Assembly: GCA_036005845.1 (NCBI GenBank)
Contig: DASYQD010000108.1
Location: forward strand, 42,283 to 106,282
Source: DASYQD01 sp036005845
GTDB lineage: Bacteria > Acidobacteriota > Thermoanaerobaculia > Multivoradales > JAIOJS01
DNA: 64,000 bases
Direction of reading: 5' to 3'
Numbering within the stretch: position 1 is the first letter of the stretch; each line of letters begins with the position of its first letter. The position numbers were made by a program, and so were the translations under genes. The notes beneath the pieces were generated by a model. It was not told the DNA's origin, searched no databases, and was given only the letters and a program-made list of their open reading frames with translations. Positions 1-8,062 of the stretch are shown piece after piece.

Positions 1-875
1 GCGAGCAGCGGCTGCGCGTCGCGCGCCGAGATCGGCAGCACAGTGATCTTGGTCAGCGTCTGCGCCTCGCTGCGCGCCAGCCGCTTGGCCCCGGCCACCG
101 CGCCGACGCCCGGCGTCAGCGGATCGCCCGGGTGCAGCGGCATGTCCGCCACCGAGCCGCGCTGCACGCCTTGCGGCGGCCGCCAGCCGCCCTTGGGGTA
201 CATGTCGCCTTCGTAGTAGCCGTCGCCGCTCGGGTCGCTGTAGATGATGCAGCCGATGGCGCCGTGCTCGGCGGCCACCTTCGGCTTGATGCCGCGCCAC
301 GAGCCGCCGTAGCGCGCGATGGCGATCTTCCCCTTCACGTCGACGCCGCGTTTCGCCAGCTCTTCGTAGTCGGCCGGCACGCCGTAGTTGACGTAGACGA
401 GCTCGCCCGTCACGTCGCCGTCGATCGAATAGGCGTTGTACGTCGGGAGCTGCTCCGCGTGCTGGCCCGACGTCGAGTCCTCGGCGATGGTGTCTTCGGC
501 CAACGAAGCCTGGAAGTGCGTCGGCGCGACGAGCTCGAGCCGCCGCTCCTTCGGCGTCGGGAAGAGCACCTGGAACTCCTCGATCGAAGTGTCGTAGCCC
601 CACTCGCGGAACCACCCCGCGATGCGCTCGGCGTTCTCCTTGTCGTAAGGCGACCCGAGGTGATGCGGTCGCGCCGACAGCACCTTGATCCACTCGCCGA
701 TCTGCGCCGGATCGATCGCCGCGTCGAGCTTCGCCTCCAACGCTCGCTCTGCCGCGGCGCGGTCACCCGAGAACCCCAGCATCGGCGGCGCGTCGGCAGG
801 GCCGGCCGCCCCGACGATCGCCGCCATCGCGGCAGCGCACGGTAGGAGCACCAAGGCGCGGCGAGCACGAGTCAT
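1..875 (-). CDS. M28B-family peptidase (glutamate carboxypeptidase II-like), 3' end outside window
   Basis: The frame reads from an ATG at 875 to the window edge without a stop, giving the first 291 residues. An N-terminal signal peptide (MTRARRALVLLPCAAA, then a hydrophobic stretch to about residue 25) points to export. The remainder matches the N-terminal and protease-associated regions of the PSMA/glutamate carboxypeptidase II family: HHLGSPYDKENAERIA near residue 72, then GELVYVNYGVPADYEEL, and the diagnostic YPKGGWRPPQG...GDPLTPG stretch. The zinc-binding peptidase core would lie beyond the window, so activity cannot be judged. An AGGAGG box lies just upstream of the ATG and a TAGAAT -10 box at 922-927, so the start is well supported. 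It is divergent from the ECF sigma gene. Confidence 0.88.
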   Translation of the reverse strand, partial: MTRARRALVLLPCAAAMAAIVGAAGPADAPPMLGFSGDRAAAERALEAKLDAAIDPAQIGEWIKVLSARPHHLGSPYDKENAERIAGWFREWGYDTSIEEFQVLFPTPKERRLELVAPTHFQASLAEDTIAEDSTSGQHAEQLPTYNAYSIDGDVTGELVYVNYGVPADYEELAKRGVDVKGKIAIARYGGSWRGIKPKVAAEHGAIGCIIYSDPSGDGYYEGDMYPKGGWRPPQGVQRGSVADMPLHPGDPLTPGVGAVAGAKRLARSEAQTLTKITVLPISARDAQPLL

Positions 876-921
876 CAGGACCTCCTGTGGGAGTGGTGGG
901 TGGAGTCGGCGGGGCAAGCGG

Positions 922-943
922 ATTCTACCCACGGCTGTAACCT
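922..943. promoter_or_regulatory. Divergent -10 boxes between the M28B peptidase and the ECF sigma factor
   Basis: On the minus strand TAGAAT (927 to 922) precedes the peptidase gene with a leader of about 45 nt that contains an SD. On the plus strand TGTAACCT places a -10 box, TAACCT, at 938-943, only 6 nt before the GTG at 950. That would make the sigma-factor mRNA leaderless. No convincing -35 boxes were seen. Confidence 0.4.
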
Positions 944-949
944 CCGGAG

Positions 950-1540
950 GTGCCCCGGGTAGACAACGGTGAAGGCGGCCAGACGTTGGAACAGACCAGC
1001 GATCAGGAGGTCATGATGCAGGTGCGGGCCGGGGACGTGGAACAGCTCTCGATCCTCTTCGAGCGCCACCACCAGCGCCTCTTCGGCTTCTGCCTGGGCA
1101 TCCTCGGCAACCGCGACTCGGCGCGCGACCTCGTCCAGGAAGTCTTCTTCCGCCTGCTCAAGTACCGCGACAGCTTCCGCCCCGAAGCGCCCTTCGCGCC
1201 CTGGCTCTACCGCCTGGCCCGCAACGCCTGCATCGACCACCTGAGAAAGTCGGGCCGCGAGCGCCCGACCGAGCCCGACTTCGAGCGCCCGGACCCGACC
1301 CCACTGGTGCCCGAGGAGATCGCGAAGCGCGAAGAGCTGCAGAAGCTGCAAAGGGCGCTCGGCCGCCTGCCCGAGGACAAGCGCGAGCTGCTGCTGCTGG
1401 CGCGCTCGGGCACCCTCTCCTACGAACAGATCGCGGCGCTGCTCGGCTGCAGCGTCGGCGCGCTCAAAGTGCGCGTCCATCGCGCGCTGCAGCTCCTGCG
1501 CGAGGCGTACGCGCGCGTCGATTCGGAGGCTTTGTCATGA
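950..1540 (+). CDS. RNA polymerase ECF-type sigma factor
   Basis: A 196-residue sigma-70-family protein of the extracytoplasmic-function group. Region 2 includes QVRAGDVEQLSILFERHH, then DSARDLVQEVFFRLLKY and FAPWLYRLARNACIDHLRK. An acidic linker follows, then region 4 (LPEDKRELLLLARSGTLS...IAALLGCSVGALKVRVHRAL), whose helix-turn-helix reads the -35 element. The GTG at 950 is chosen because a TAACCT box lies 6 nt upstream, implying a leaderless transcript. ATG codons at 1013 and 1016 lie close behind an AGGAGG at 1005-1010 and are alternatives, but would shorten region 2. It overlaps the next gene by 4 nt (ATGA), so the sigma and its likely anti-sigma are translationally coupled. The DUF4097 genes downstream are probable regulon members. 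Confidence 0.93.
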   Translation: MPRVDNGEGGQTLEQTSDQEVMMQVRAGDVEQLSILFERHHQRLFGFCLGILGNRDSARDLVQEVFFRLLKYRDSFRPEAPFAPWLYRLARNACIDHLRKSGRERPTEPDFERPDPTPLVPEEIAKREELQKLQRALGRLPEDKRELLLLARSGTLSYEQIAALLGCSVGALKVRVHRALQLLREAYARVDSEALS

Positions 1541-2427
1541 GCGAGACGGACAGCAAGAACGTCAATCCGCGAGCCTGCGAAGAGATTTTGGAGTCGTGGT
1601 CGGCGAGCCTCGCCGGCGGCGAGCCGGTGTCCGCGAGCGTGCGCGAGCACCTCGAGAGCTGCGTCGAGTGCGCGCAGGCCGCGGAGGAGATGAAGCAGGT
1701 GTGGACGCGGCTCGGCGTTCTCGCCGAGTCGGCGCCGACGCCGCTGCTGCGGCGCGACTTCGACACGGTGCTGGCGAGCTACCGCGAGGGCATGGGCGGG
1801 CGATTCGGCGAGGCCGCGACCGCGGTGTCGAGCGGCGCACCCGCCAGTGCCGATGCGGGGCGCGCCGCCGGCCCCGCACGCCCGCTCGCCTTCAGGCGTC
1901 AACGCACCGTACGGCGCCGCCTGTACCAGCTCGGTTACGGCCTCGCCGCGCTGCTCGCCGGCGTCGTCGTCGGCGTCATCATCCGTCCCAACTCGCACCG
2001 CGAAGAGGTCGCCGAGATGCGCGGCGAGCTGCGCGCCCTCCACCAGGAAGTGGCGCTGTCGATGCTGCAGCAAACCTCCGCCAGCGCGCGCCTGCAGGGC
2101 GTCAGCGTCGGCGCGCAGATGGCGCGGCAGGATCCGCAGGTGCTGAGTGCCCTCCTCGAGACCCTCGCCACCGACCCGAGCCCGAACGTGCGCCTCGCCG
2201 CCGTCGACGCCCTCGCGGGCCGAGCTGCCGAGCCCGCCGTGCAGCTCCGTCTCGGCGAGGCGCTGCGTCGCGAGGAGTCGCCGTTGGTGCAGATTTCCCT
2301 CGCCGACGCGCTGCTCACCGCCGACGGCGCCCAGGCGCGGCGCATCGTCGCGCCGCTGGCTACGCAGGTCGGCGTGCGGCCGGAAGTGCGGCAATACGTG
2401 CGGCAGCGGCTGGGGCTCCACACGTGA
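1537..2427 (+). CDS. Anti-sigma factor with zinc-finger N-terminus, one TM helix and HEAT-like C-terminus
   Basis: 296 residues. The N-terminal domain carries HLESCVEC, an HxxxCxxC arrangement like that of zinc-binding anti-sigma (ZAS) domains, preceded by an upstream Cys (ACEE). A single membrane helix (GYGLAALLAGVVVGVII, about residues 132-150) separates it from a C-terminal domain of alanine-rich helical repeats (DPSPNVRLAAVDALAG, REESPLVQISLADALL) that look like HEAT repeats. The expected arrangement is a cytoplasmic sigma-binding domain and an extracytoplasmic sensor. It starts inside the sigma-factor stop codon, and its own stop overlaps the GTG of the next gene. The anti-sigma role rests on the ZAS-like motif and the position. 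Confidence 0.85.
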   Translation: MSETDSKNVNPRACEEILESWSASLAGGEPVSASVREHLESCVECAQAAEEMKQVWTRLGVLAESAPTPLLRRDFDTVLASYREGMGGRFGEAATAVSSGAPASADAGRAAGPARPLAFRRQRTVRRRLYQLGYGLAALLAGVVVGVIIRPNSHREEVAEMRGELRALHQEVALSMLQQTSASARLQGVSVGAQMARQDPQVLSALLETLATDPSPNVRLAAVDALAGRAAEPAVQLRLGEALRREESPLVQISLADALLTADGAQARRIVAPLATQVGVRPEVRQYVRQRLGLHT

Positions 2428-3425
2428 GCGACAGCGTGGCTGCGGAGATGACGACCATGAGCCGATCGATGCGCAGGTCGATCCGCGCGAATCGCGGCGC
2501 CAGTCGCGCGCTCGCTCTGCTCACCTGCGCGGCGTTCGTGGCGGTTGCAGCAACGGCGGCCGCGCACTCGGGCCCACATCCGCACCCGCGCGTGCACGTC
2601 CACCCCTCGGCCGCCGGCTGGCGCTCGCCGGGACCCGACTACCCGGCCGCGGCGCAGGATCGCCAGGAGCGCTCGTTCCAGCTCCCGGGCGGCGCCGGCA
2701 AGGTGGTCGTCGACAACGTCGCCGGTCACGTGCGCGCCCGCGCCGTCGACGGCGACACGGTTCGTATCGTGGCGCTGCAGATCGCGCATGCCACGACCGC
2801 TGCCAACCTCGACCTGGCGCGCCGCGAGATGCCGCTGCGGCTGTCGCAGCACGGCGACACCGTCATCGCCTACGTCGAGTCGCCATTCCGCGATGAAAAC
2901 GGGCACCTGCAGGGGCCGTGGGACGAGCTGCCCTACCGGGTGCTCTACGACTTCGAGGTCGAGGTGCCGCGGCGCGCCGCCGTCGAGCTGAGCACGGTGC
3001 TCGACGGCAATGTCGAGCTCGCCGGCACCGACGGCGGCTTCCTGGTGCGCAACGTCAACGGCGACGTCGAGGTGCGCGACGTCTGCGGCGCCGGCAAGGC
3101 GCTCACCGTCAACGGCGAGCTGGCTGTGCGCTTCCGAGAGAACCCCGGCGGCGCCTGCGAGTTCAGCAACGTCAACGGCGACGTCGACGTCACCTTCCAA
3201 CCCGGTCTCGCCGCCGACGTGCGCTTCAAGACCATGAACGGCGACGGCTGGAGCGACTTCCCGTACACGCTGGTGCCGCTGCGCCCGGAGGTCAACGAGA
3301 GCCGGCGCGACGGCCGCTACGTCATCAAGAGCGACTGGTCGCAAGGCATCCGCATCGGCGCCGGCGGCCCGCAGCTCTCGTTCAGCACCATCAACGGCGA
3401 TGTGCTGATCCGCAAGTCCACATGA
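2424..3425 (+). CDS. DUF4097-type exported beta-strand repeat protein (first copy)
   Basis: The GTG at 2424 overlaps the previous stop (GTGA). In-frame ATGs at 2448 and 2457, with a CGGAG box before 2448, are plausible alternatives. A hydrophobic segment (ALALLTCAAFVAVAATAAA) acts as signal peptide and is followed by a His-rich stretch (HSGPHPHPRVHVH). The rest is a beta-solenoid-like domain with recurring short repeats: VDNVAGHVRA, VRNVNGDVEV, LTVNGELAV, FSNVNGDVDV, FKTMNGDG and FSTINGDVLI. These are characteristic of DUF4097 proteins, whose function is unknown. The protein is probably periplasmic or outer-surface. The same operon encodes an ECF sigma/anti-sigma pair, so an envelope-stress role is possible but inferred. 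Confidence 0.82.
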   Translation: MSDSVAAEMTTMSRSMRRSIRANRGASRALALLTCAAFVAVAATAAAHSGPHPHPRVHVHPSAAGWRSPGPDYPAAAQDRQERSFQLPGGAGKVVVDNVAGHVRARAVDGDTVRIVALQIAHATTAANLDLARREMPLRLSQHGDTVIAYVESPFRDENGHLQGPWDELPYRVLYDFEVEVPRRAAVELSTVLDGNVELAGTDGGFLVRNVNGDVEVRDVCGAGKALTVNGELAVRFRENPGGACEFSNVNGDVDVTFQPGLAADVRFKTMNGDGWSDFPYTLVPLRPEVNESRRDGRYVIKSDWSQGIRIGAGGPQLSFSTINGDVLIRKST

Positions 3426-3484
3426 GCTTCATCACGATGTACTCGGCCTCGACCGTTCGTCGTCAGAGAGGAGCCTCGCTCATC

Positions 3485-4306
3485 ATGCGCAAACCCATCC
3501 TGTCCCTCGCACTCATGCTGCTGGTGACGGCCGCCGGCCGCGCACAAGGCACTCAATCCGGCCCCAACCGCTTCGTCGTGCCGCTCAGCAAGCCCGGCCA
3601 GCCGGTACGCCTCGAGGTGTCGCTGATCAGCGGCAGCATCAACGTCGAGCCCCACGCGGGCAACGAAGTCGTCGTCGAAGCCGTCGGCGAGGACGAACGC
3701 GAGCACCGGGCACCGAGCGGCGCCGCGTCCGGCATGCGCCGGCTGCCCAACACTAGCCTCGGCCTGGTGGTGGAGGAGGAGAACAACAAGGTGACGGTGG
3801 GCATGGGCGGCATGCCGCGCGACGTGACGCTGCGCATCCAGGTGCCGCGCCAGGCCTCGGTGTCGCTCTCCACCGTCAACGACGGCGACATCCACGTGCA
3901 GGGCCTCGAAGGCGACATCGAGCTCAACAACGTCAACGGCGAGATCACCGCCAAGGACGTCGCGGGTTCGGTCGTCGCCCACACCACCAACGGCAGCGTC
4001 AAGGTGACGATGACCCGCGTCGACGCCAAGGCGGCGCTGGCGTTCGCGACCTTGAACGGCGACGTCGACGTCAGCCTGCCCGGCAGCTTCCGCGGCGACC
4101 TCCGCATGCGTTCCGACAACGGCGAGATCTACACCGACTTCGACGTCCAGCTCTCGCAGTCTCCCGCCAAGGTCGAGCAGCAGCGGCAGGGAGGCAAGTA
4201 TCGCCTCGAGGTCGAGCAGGAAGTCCGCGGCACCATCGGCGGCGGTGGGCCGGAGATTCAGCTGCGGACGTTCAACGGGGACATCTACCTGCGCAAGCGC
4301 GGCTAG
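3485..4306 (+). CDS. DUF4097-type exported beta-strand repeat protein (second copy)
   Basis: 273 residues with signal peptide MRKPILSLALMLLVTAAGRAQ. The body repeats the DUF4097 pattern: ISGSINVEP, LSTVNDGDIHVQG, LNNVNGEITAKD, HTTNGSVKV, FATLNGDVDV, MRSDNGEIYTD and RTFNGDIYLRKRG at the C-terminus. It is a paralogue of the preceding gene. An ATG at 3422 overlapping the upstream stop would add 21 residues, but the signal peptide argues for 3485. It is the last gene of the sigma/anti-sigma operon and is followed by a hairpin. Part of its 3' end recurs as a remnant at 6775-6870. Confidence 0.84.
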   Translation: MRKPILSLALMLLVTAAGRAQGTQSGPNRFVVPLSKPGQPVRLEVSLISGSINVEPHAGNEVVVEAVGEDEREHRAPSGAASGMRRLPNTSLGLVVEEENNKVTVGMGGMPRDVTLRIQVPRQASVSLSTVNDGDIHVQGLEGDIELNNVNGEITAKDVAGSVVAHTTNGSVKVTMTRVDAKAALAFATLNGDVDVSLPGSFRGDLRMRSDNGEIYTDFDVQLSQSPAKVEQQRQGGKYRLEVEQEVRGTIGGGGPEIQLRTFNGDIYLRKRG

Positions 4307-4334
4307 CGCCGGCTCCTCGCCAGTCGGTGAGCAC

Positions 4335-4364
4335 GCCCGTCGGCCAGCGAACTAGCCGACGGGC
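4335..4364. terminator. Perfect hairpin between convergent genes
   Basis: GCCCGTCGGC (4335-4344) pairs perfectly with GCCGACGGGC (4355-4364) across a 10-nt loop. It lies between the stop of the second DUF4097 gene (4306) and the stop of the opposing VWD gene (4392). Neither strand has a clear U-tract, so it may be a shared terminator or RNA 3'-end stabiliser. Confidence 0.5.
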
Positions 4365-4391
4365 CTGGCCGCGCTCAGGGGCCTGGCGGTG

Positions 4392-6431
4392 CTATCTCCT
4401 GCGGAAGAAGAACCACACGATGATGATGATGATCACGAGTAGAAACGCGAGCCACACCCAGCGTTTCCCATGACCGCTGCTGGGTGCCCCGACGATGGCG
4501 CCGACGGCGGTAGGTGGCTTGGCGCCAACGAACACCTTGGCCGCGGCATCCCGACCGATGACGGCAACATCGAGGATGCAGGCATCCAGTAACGCCCCCG
4601 ACTTCACGCCCGCCCCGTTGCACACCCCAAGCGCCTTGGCATGCAGGTCGCGGTCGAGATCCTTGGCGTAGAAGGTCCGCGCGGGTATGCCGCGTTCGAT
4701 CGCCCCGCCTGTGTCGCACACCGCAAGCAGAGAGTTCTTCTCCCCCACACGCCAACTATCGGCGTACCGGTGATAGACATCGTCGAAGTTGAACGGGTTC
4801 GTCAACACGACGTTGTCACGAGTCGCAAGCTGATTTACGTTGCCATTAGGATTGGCGATCAGGCCCTTGACTACGGATGGCCAACGGCCGAGACCGACGT
4901 TCACGTCGATCCACGTCGCACCGTTGAAGGAGTTGACCGTCGCGTCCACCGAGTCACCGTCCTTGCCGAACAGCACGTACTCATTGCCGCGGTGAAGGAT
5001 GCCGCCCCCATCCGGCCATGAGAGCGTCTTGCCGTCCTCCACTTGGGTGACCTTCCCATCGACGAAGACCACGGCGGCTTGATCGGTCCTCGGTCCTGCC
5101 GCACAGATCGCCACCTGGGTCTTGTCGAACCGGGCGGCGACAGCCTTGTTCACCGTGGCATCCGGCCAGGTGGGTGCCCCCGACACTTGACGGGTCTGCA
5201 CCTCGAATCGGGGATCGACCTCCGCCAAGGTGAAATCGCCCGCCGCCTGGAAGTCGTAGAACAGCCCGTCGAACGTACGCAGATGGGTATCGCCCACGCT
5301 CACCGCGTCCAAGCACGTTGCCACGGCGCCCGCTGCGGCTGGATTGCTCTGCGCGAACACGAGCGCCGGCGCCGACGACATTGCGACGGATGCCGGAGGA
5401 GAATTCACCAGAGTCAGGTTGCTCGACTCGGCGGTAAATGTTGTGAGGTCGCAACTCGGGCCCTGGTTCGTTCCGCTGACGACCTCCGTACGTACCTGAA
5501 GGGTCGCGCCGCTGTTGAAGACTGCTTGGCTTCCTCCGCCGTCACCGAAGACGTTGAACTCCGCCTCCTTCCACTGGGTGCCCATGTCCGGGAAATGGTT
5601 GTCTCCGTTCGCGCCATGTGCGGTACCGCCGATCGTGACGGTCATCGCATCGTTCGTCGCACCGCTCGCGGCGGCCCCGGCAACCTGGATCTGACCGAGC
5701 GAGGACATCGACTGCGCCGTCACGGTCGGTTCGCCCGCGGCGTTGACCACGCAGTACACCATGCCAGGCGAACCGAGTACGAACGGGCACCAGCCATTGG
5801 AGAAGGCATGACTGCCGTCGCAGCTCGGGGACACCGGCGCCGGGCAGGCTGTGCCCGCCGGTCCAAACTCGATCAGCCAGTACTGCATGAAGGCGCTGCC
5901 GGAAGATTCGTAAACGAATTGCTCCCACCCGCGGCAGGACGCCGGGCTCGGAGAGCCGCTGCATGCCGAGGACGGGAAGAAATCGGTGTTGAGCTGCAGG
6001 GAATATGCATTGGTGCTCGTCACACCCGCAACGTTGTCGAATGAGCCCTCCGACTGCGTGATGTGACCGGTCACCGTGGCCGAGAAATCAGGTCCGCTTC
6101 CGCCGACGGTCAGTATCTGGGTTATCCCTCCTTGATGGGGAAGGAAAGGCTTGTGTGGCTGCGGTGGCCTGCAGGCTTCCGCACGCCAGGTCGTTTCCGG
6201 GTAAGCCGCCGTGAAGCACCCGGTCTTCGGCCGCGGCGTTGTCAGAAGCCGCTTGCGCCAGATGTTGCGTTCTTCCTTGGTCGGCGGCTCCCTCTTGGCG
6301 CCTTGTTGCGCTGCGTTGGAGCTCGCGGCCGCCGCTGTTCCTGTCGCCTTTGGTGCGGCGAATGCAGGGAAGGATGAAACGAGCACGGTTGAAAAACTCG
6401 CGGCAGCAACCAGGCGAACAGCCTTCAGCAT
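4392..6431 (-). CDS. Exported VWD-domain protein with C-terminal membrane anchor
   Basis: The start at 6431 is chosen for its AAGGAGA box and the signal peptide that follows (MLKAVRLVAAASFSTVLVSS); this gives 679 residues. After a charged region comes a large exported domain (about 90-350) with no family I recognise. A von Willebrand factor type D-like domain begins near residue 380 (DTHLRTFDGLFYDFQAAGDF, the usual D-x-H-x-x-T-F-D-G signature) and runs to about 590 (KGLIANPNGNVNQL). Several Cys follow (CDTGG, CNGAG, DACILDV). The C-terminus is a hydrophobic helix ending in basic residues (VWLAFLLVIIIIIVWFFFRRR shortened to its core LLVIIIIIVWFF), so the protein is probably tethered to the membrane. 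Composition is less GC-rich than its neighbours. Confidence 0.8.
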   Translation of the reverse strand: MLKAVRLVAAASFSTVLVSSFPAFAAPKATGTAAAASSNAAQQGAKREPPTKEERNIWRKRLLTTPRPKTGCFTAAYPETTWRAEACRPPQPHKPFLPHQGGITQILTVGGSGPDFSATVTGHITQSEGSFDNVAGVTSTNAYSLQLNTDFFPSSACSGSPSPASCRGWEQFVYESSGSAFMQYWLIEFGPAGTACPAPVSPSCDGSHAFSNGWCPFVLGSPGMVYCVVNAAGEPTVTAQSMSSLGQIQVAGAAASGATNDAMTVTIGGTAHGANGDNHFPDMGTQWKEAEFNVFGDGGGSQAVFNSGATLQVRTEVVSGTNQGPSCDLTTFTAESSNLTLVNSPPASVAMSSAPALVFAQSNPAAAGAVATCLDAVSVGDTHLRTFDGLFYDFQAAGDFTLAEVDPRFEVQTRQVSGAPTWPDATVNKAVAARFDKTQVAICAAGPRTDQAAVVFVDGKVTQVEDGKTLSWPDGGGILHRGNEYVLFGKDGDSVDATVNSFNGATWIDVNVGLGRWPSVVKGLIANPNGNVNQLATRDNVVLTNPFNFDDVYHRYADSWRVGEKNSLLAVCDTGGAIERGIPARTFYAKDLDRDLHAKALGVCNGAGVKSGALLDACILDVAVIGRDAAAKVFVGAKPPTAVGAIVGAPSSGHGKRWVWLAFLLVIIIIIVWFFFRRR

Positions 6432-6774
6432 CACGTTCTCCTTGGGTTTGGTGGCAGTTACTCGAGGCGCACCGCGGCGGCGCGACCGCGACCGGAATAC
6501 CCGCCGCTGTCGGTAAGTGGGCAAGGATCTCTTCCTGACGGCACCGGGCTCGATCACGAAAGGCTGACCCCCTGCCTGGCCGGTCCTGAGTGCTCCTGCT
6601 AGATATAGACGGACGCGATCGATTAATTCGCCACGTCCTGTCTCCGACGGCGCAACGCGCAGGCGGACGGCGGCTTCGGGGTCTCGTGGCGGTTACCGCG
6701 CCGCCAGGGCGAGCGACCAACTGGGACGGCTCGCCGCGGCCCAGCCGCTCATCGGTGAGGAAGAAGTGCGGACC
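6432..6774. other. Intergenic region without a recognisable gene
   Basis: This stretch upstream of the VWD gene has lower GC than the surroundings. No conserved ORF, RNA or strong promoter was recognised. Its downstream edge abuts the DUF4097 remnant. Confidence 0.4.
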
Positions 6775-6870
6775 GCGCTGGCGTTCGCGACCTTGAACCC
6801 CGGCGGCGGCGTGCCGGAGATCCAGCTGCGGACATTCAACGGGGACATCTACCTGCGGAAGCGCGGGTAG
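6775..6870 (+). pseudogene. Remnant of a DUF4097 gene 3' end
   Basis: Translating from 6775 gives ALAFATLN, then a short GGGVP junction, then EIQLRTFNGDIYLRKRG and a stop. ALAFATLN matches the second DUF4097 gene around 4033-4056, and the second part matches its last 20 or so codons (about 4244-4306), including the stop. The segment in between is missing and no start codon precedes it, so it is an internally deleted duplicate. It lies on the far side of the VWD gene from the intact copy. Confidence 0.85.
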
Positions 6871-6882
6871 CCGCGACGCCGG

Positions 6883-7251
6883 TCAACGGGTGGCGATGCC
6901 GAGGTCCTTCGCCACCCGCGTCAACCCGCCGTCGAACGTCCATAGCTCGCTGCCGCCCACCAACGCGGAAGCCAATAGGTGGACGTCGACCCATCCAATC
7001 GCGCGGCCCGATAGCCCGCGTGCCTCGATGAGCTCCAGCACCTCCTCGTCGGCCACTCGGACCGACTCGGGAAGTCGCCGAAGGTCGGCGATGACCGACT
7101 TCCGCGACTTGCCGAGGCCACCGAGCACCAGCTCGCCGAGCACCCATGGGTGGAGCAGGAGATCACCCTCGTCGAGCAGGTCGCCCAGCTCCGCCGTGCG
7201 ATCGGTGCCGCGGAAGTACTCCACCCAGACCGAGGTGTCGACCAGGATCAC
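6883..7251 (-). CDS. vapC: PIN-domain ribonuclease toxin (VapC-type)
   Basis: 122 residues, the usual VapC length. The start is the GTG at 7251, which overlaps the antitoxin stop (GTGA). The four acidic PIN-domain residues that bind Mg2+ are visible: Asp in ILVDTSVWVEYF, Glu in VLGELVLGG, Asp in IGWVDVHLLAS and Asp in LWTFDGGL. Family members cleave RNA and are held inactive by the co-expressed antitoxin. The target RNA cannot be told from sequence. Confidence 0.92.
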   Translation of the reverse strand: MILVDTSVWVEYFRGTDRTAELGDLLDEGDLLLHPWVLGELVLGGLGKSRKSVIADLRRLPESVRVADEEVLELIEARGLSGRAIGWVDVHLLASALVGGSELWTFDGGLTRVAKDLGIATR

Positions 7252-7457
7252 CGTGTCGCGCTCGAGCCAGCCGGTCGACGGCGCGGCGGCGCCTTCAAAG
7301 TAGGGATCTTGCCGCGCAACGCCTTGAGCCGACGGCGTGCGGCTTGGTCGACAAGCGCCTCCAAGCCGAGGCGCACAGCGACGGTCTTGCTGGGCGCCCC
7401 GGTGGCGCGCAGCGCCTCTTCGAGCAGCTCTGCGTCGATGTCGAGTGTCGTTCGCAT
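7248..7457 (-). CDS. vapB: VapB-type antitoxin
   Basis: 69 residues from an ATG at 7457. The N-terminus MRTTLDIDAELLEEALRATG has the look of a ribbon-helix-helix DNA-binding domain (short strand, then two helices); SKTVAVRLGLEAL continues the second helix. The basic C-terminal tail should contact the toxin groove. It is coupled to vapC by a 4-nt overlap. Such proteins usually repress their own operon, and a repeat upstream may be the operator. Confidence 0.88.
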   Translation of the reverse strand: MRTTLDIDAELLEEALRATGAPSKTVAVRLGLEALVDQAARRRLKALRGKIPTLKAPPRRRPAGSSATR

Positions 7458-7468
7458 GCAGCAATGGT

Positions 7469-7483
7469 CGTATGAATCGTATG
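7469..7483. promoter_or_regulatory. Possible vapBC operator repeats
   Basis: CGTATG occurs twice, at 7469-7474 and 7478-7483, just upstream of the vapB ATG. On the minus strand this overlaps a possible -10 box, TACGAC, with TTGACT about 15 bp further upstream. The spacing is not ideal, so this is tentative. Confidence 0.25.
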
Positions 7484-7599
7484 CATCAGTCAAGATCAAA
7501 AGGCCCTCACCGCGAGCCTCGGCGAGTGCGTCGACTGGAGTGTTCAGCCGCCGCGCGATCTCGGCGGAGTCTGACGACGTCCGCGCCAGCTCAGCCCTT

Positions 7600-8046
7600 T
7601 CAGTTGCATGCCAGAGAAGCTCCGGATGTTGCGGGAGTCCAGACAGCCGAGCTCGGCTTCGAGGAGTCTGCCGGCTGGAGTGTGATGTCGACGCGGTACG
7701 CATCGAGAGGCCGGTGTTCCCGGAGCGGCTTGTAGCCCGGCCGTTCGGCGCGGAGAATCACTTCAGGGCCGCGGAAGATGCTGGCGGGCTGGATAACGCC
7801 GTCGATCTTCATGCAGCCGCGGCTGTCGGTTTCGCCGCTGTGGCCGAGGACGCCCACGTGAACGTCGGCCATGGCGGCTCCGGACGGGTCCCTGACCTGC
7901 ACGGCGACATGAAGCGGAGCGTCGCACGGCGCGAACATGCAGCCGAGGTTGCAGCCGGCCAGGAGAACAGCGCACGCGGCCATCGCCGCAAGGGAATGGC
8001 GAAGCGAATGGCCAACGATGCGGCCCCGAGCTGGTTCGAAGGCCAT
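7600..8046 (-). CDS. Putative lipoprotein with Ig-like/carboxypeptidase-regulatory fold
   Basis: 148 residues from an ATG at 8046 that follows an AGGAGA box. The signal sequence ends in LLAGC (lipobox), giving a diacylated Cys. It is followed by a Cys-rich start (NLGCMFAPCD). The rest (VQVRDPSGAAMADVHVGVLG, GETDSRGCMKIDGVI, VILRAERPGYKPL) resembles the transthyretin-like or carboxypeptidase regulatory-like beta-sandwich often found in exported proteins. No enzymatic residues are apparent. It lies 16 nt downstream of the PH-domain gene on the same strand, so the two may be co-transcribed. Confidence 0.7.
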   Translation of the reverse strand: MAFEPARGRIVGHSLRHSLAAMAACAVLLAGCNLGCMFAPCDAPLHVAVQVRDPSGAAMADVHVGVLGHSGETDSRGCMKIDGVIQPASIFRGPEVILRAERPGYKPLREHRPLDAYRVDITLQPADSSKPSSAVWTPATSGASLACN

Positions 8047-8062
8047 GGCGTCTCCTAGTTCG

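Noticed and set aside
1935..3344. Long antisense reading frame over the anti-sigma and DUF4097 genes
   Set aside because: GC-rich codon bias opens many long shadow frames. The encoded sequence is low-complexity Arg/Ala/Gly with no domain, while the opposite strand has clear family motifs.
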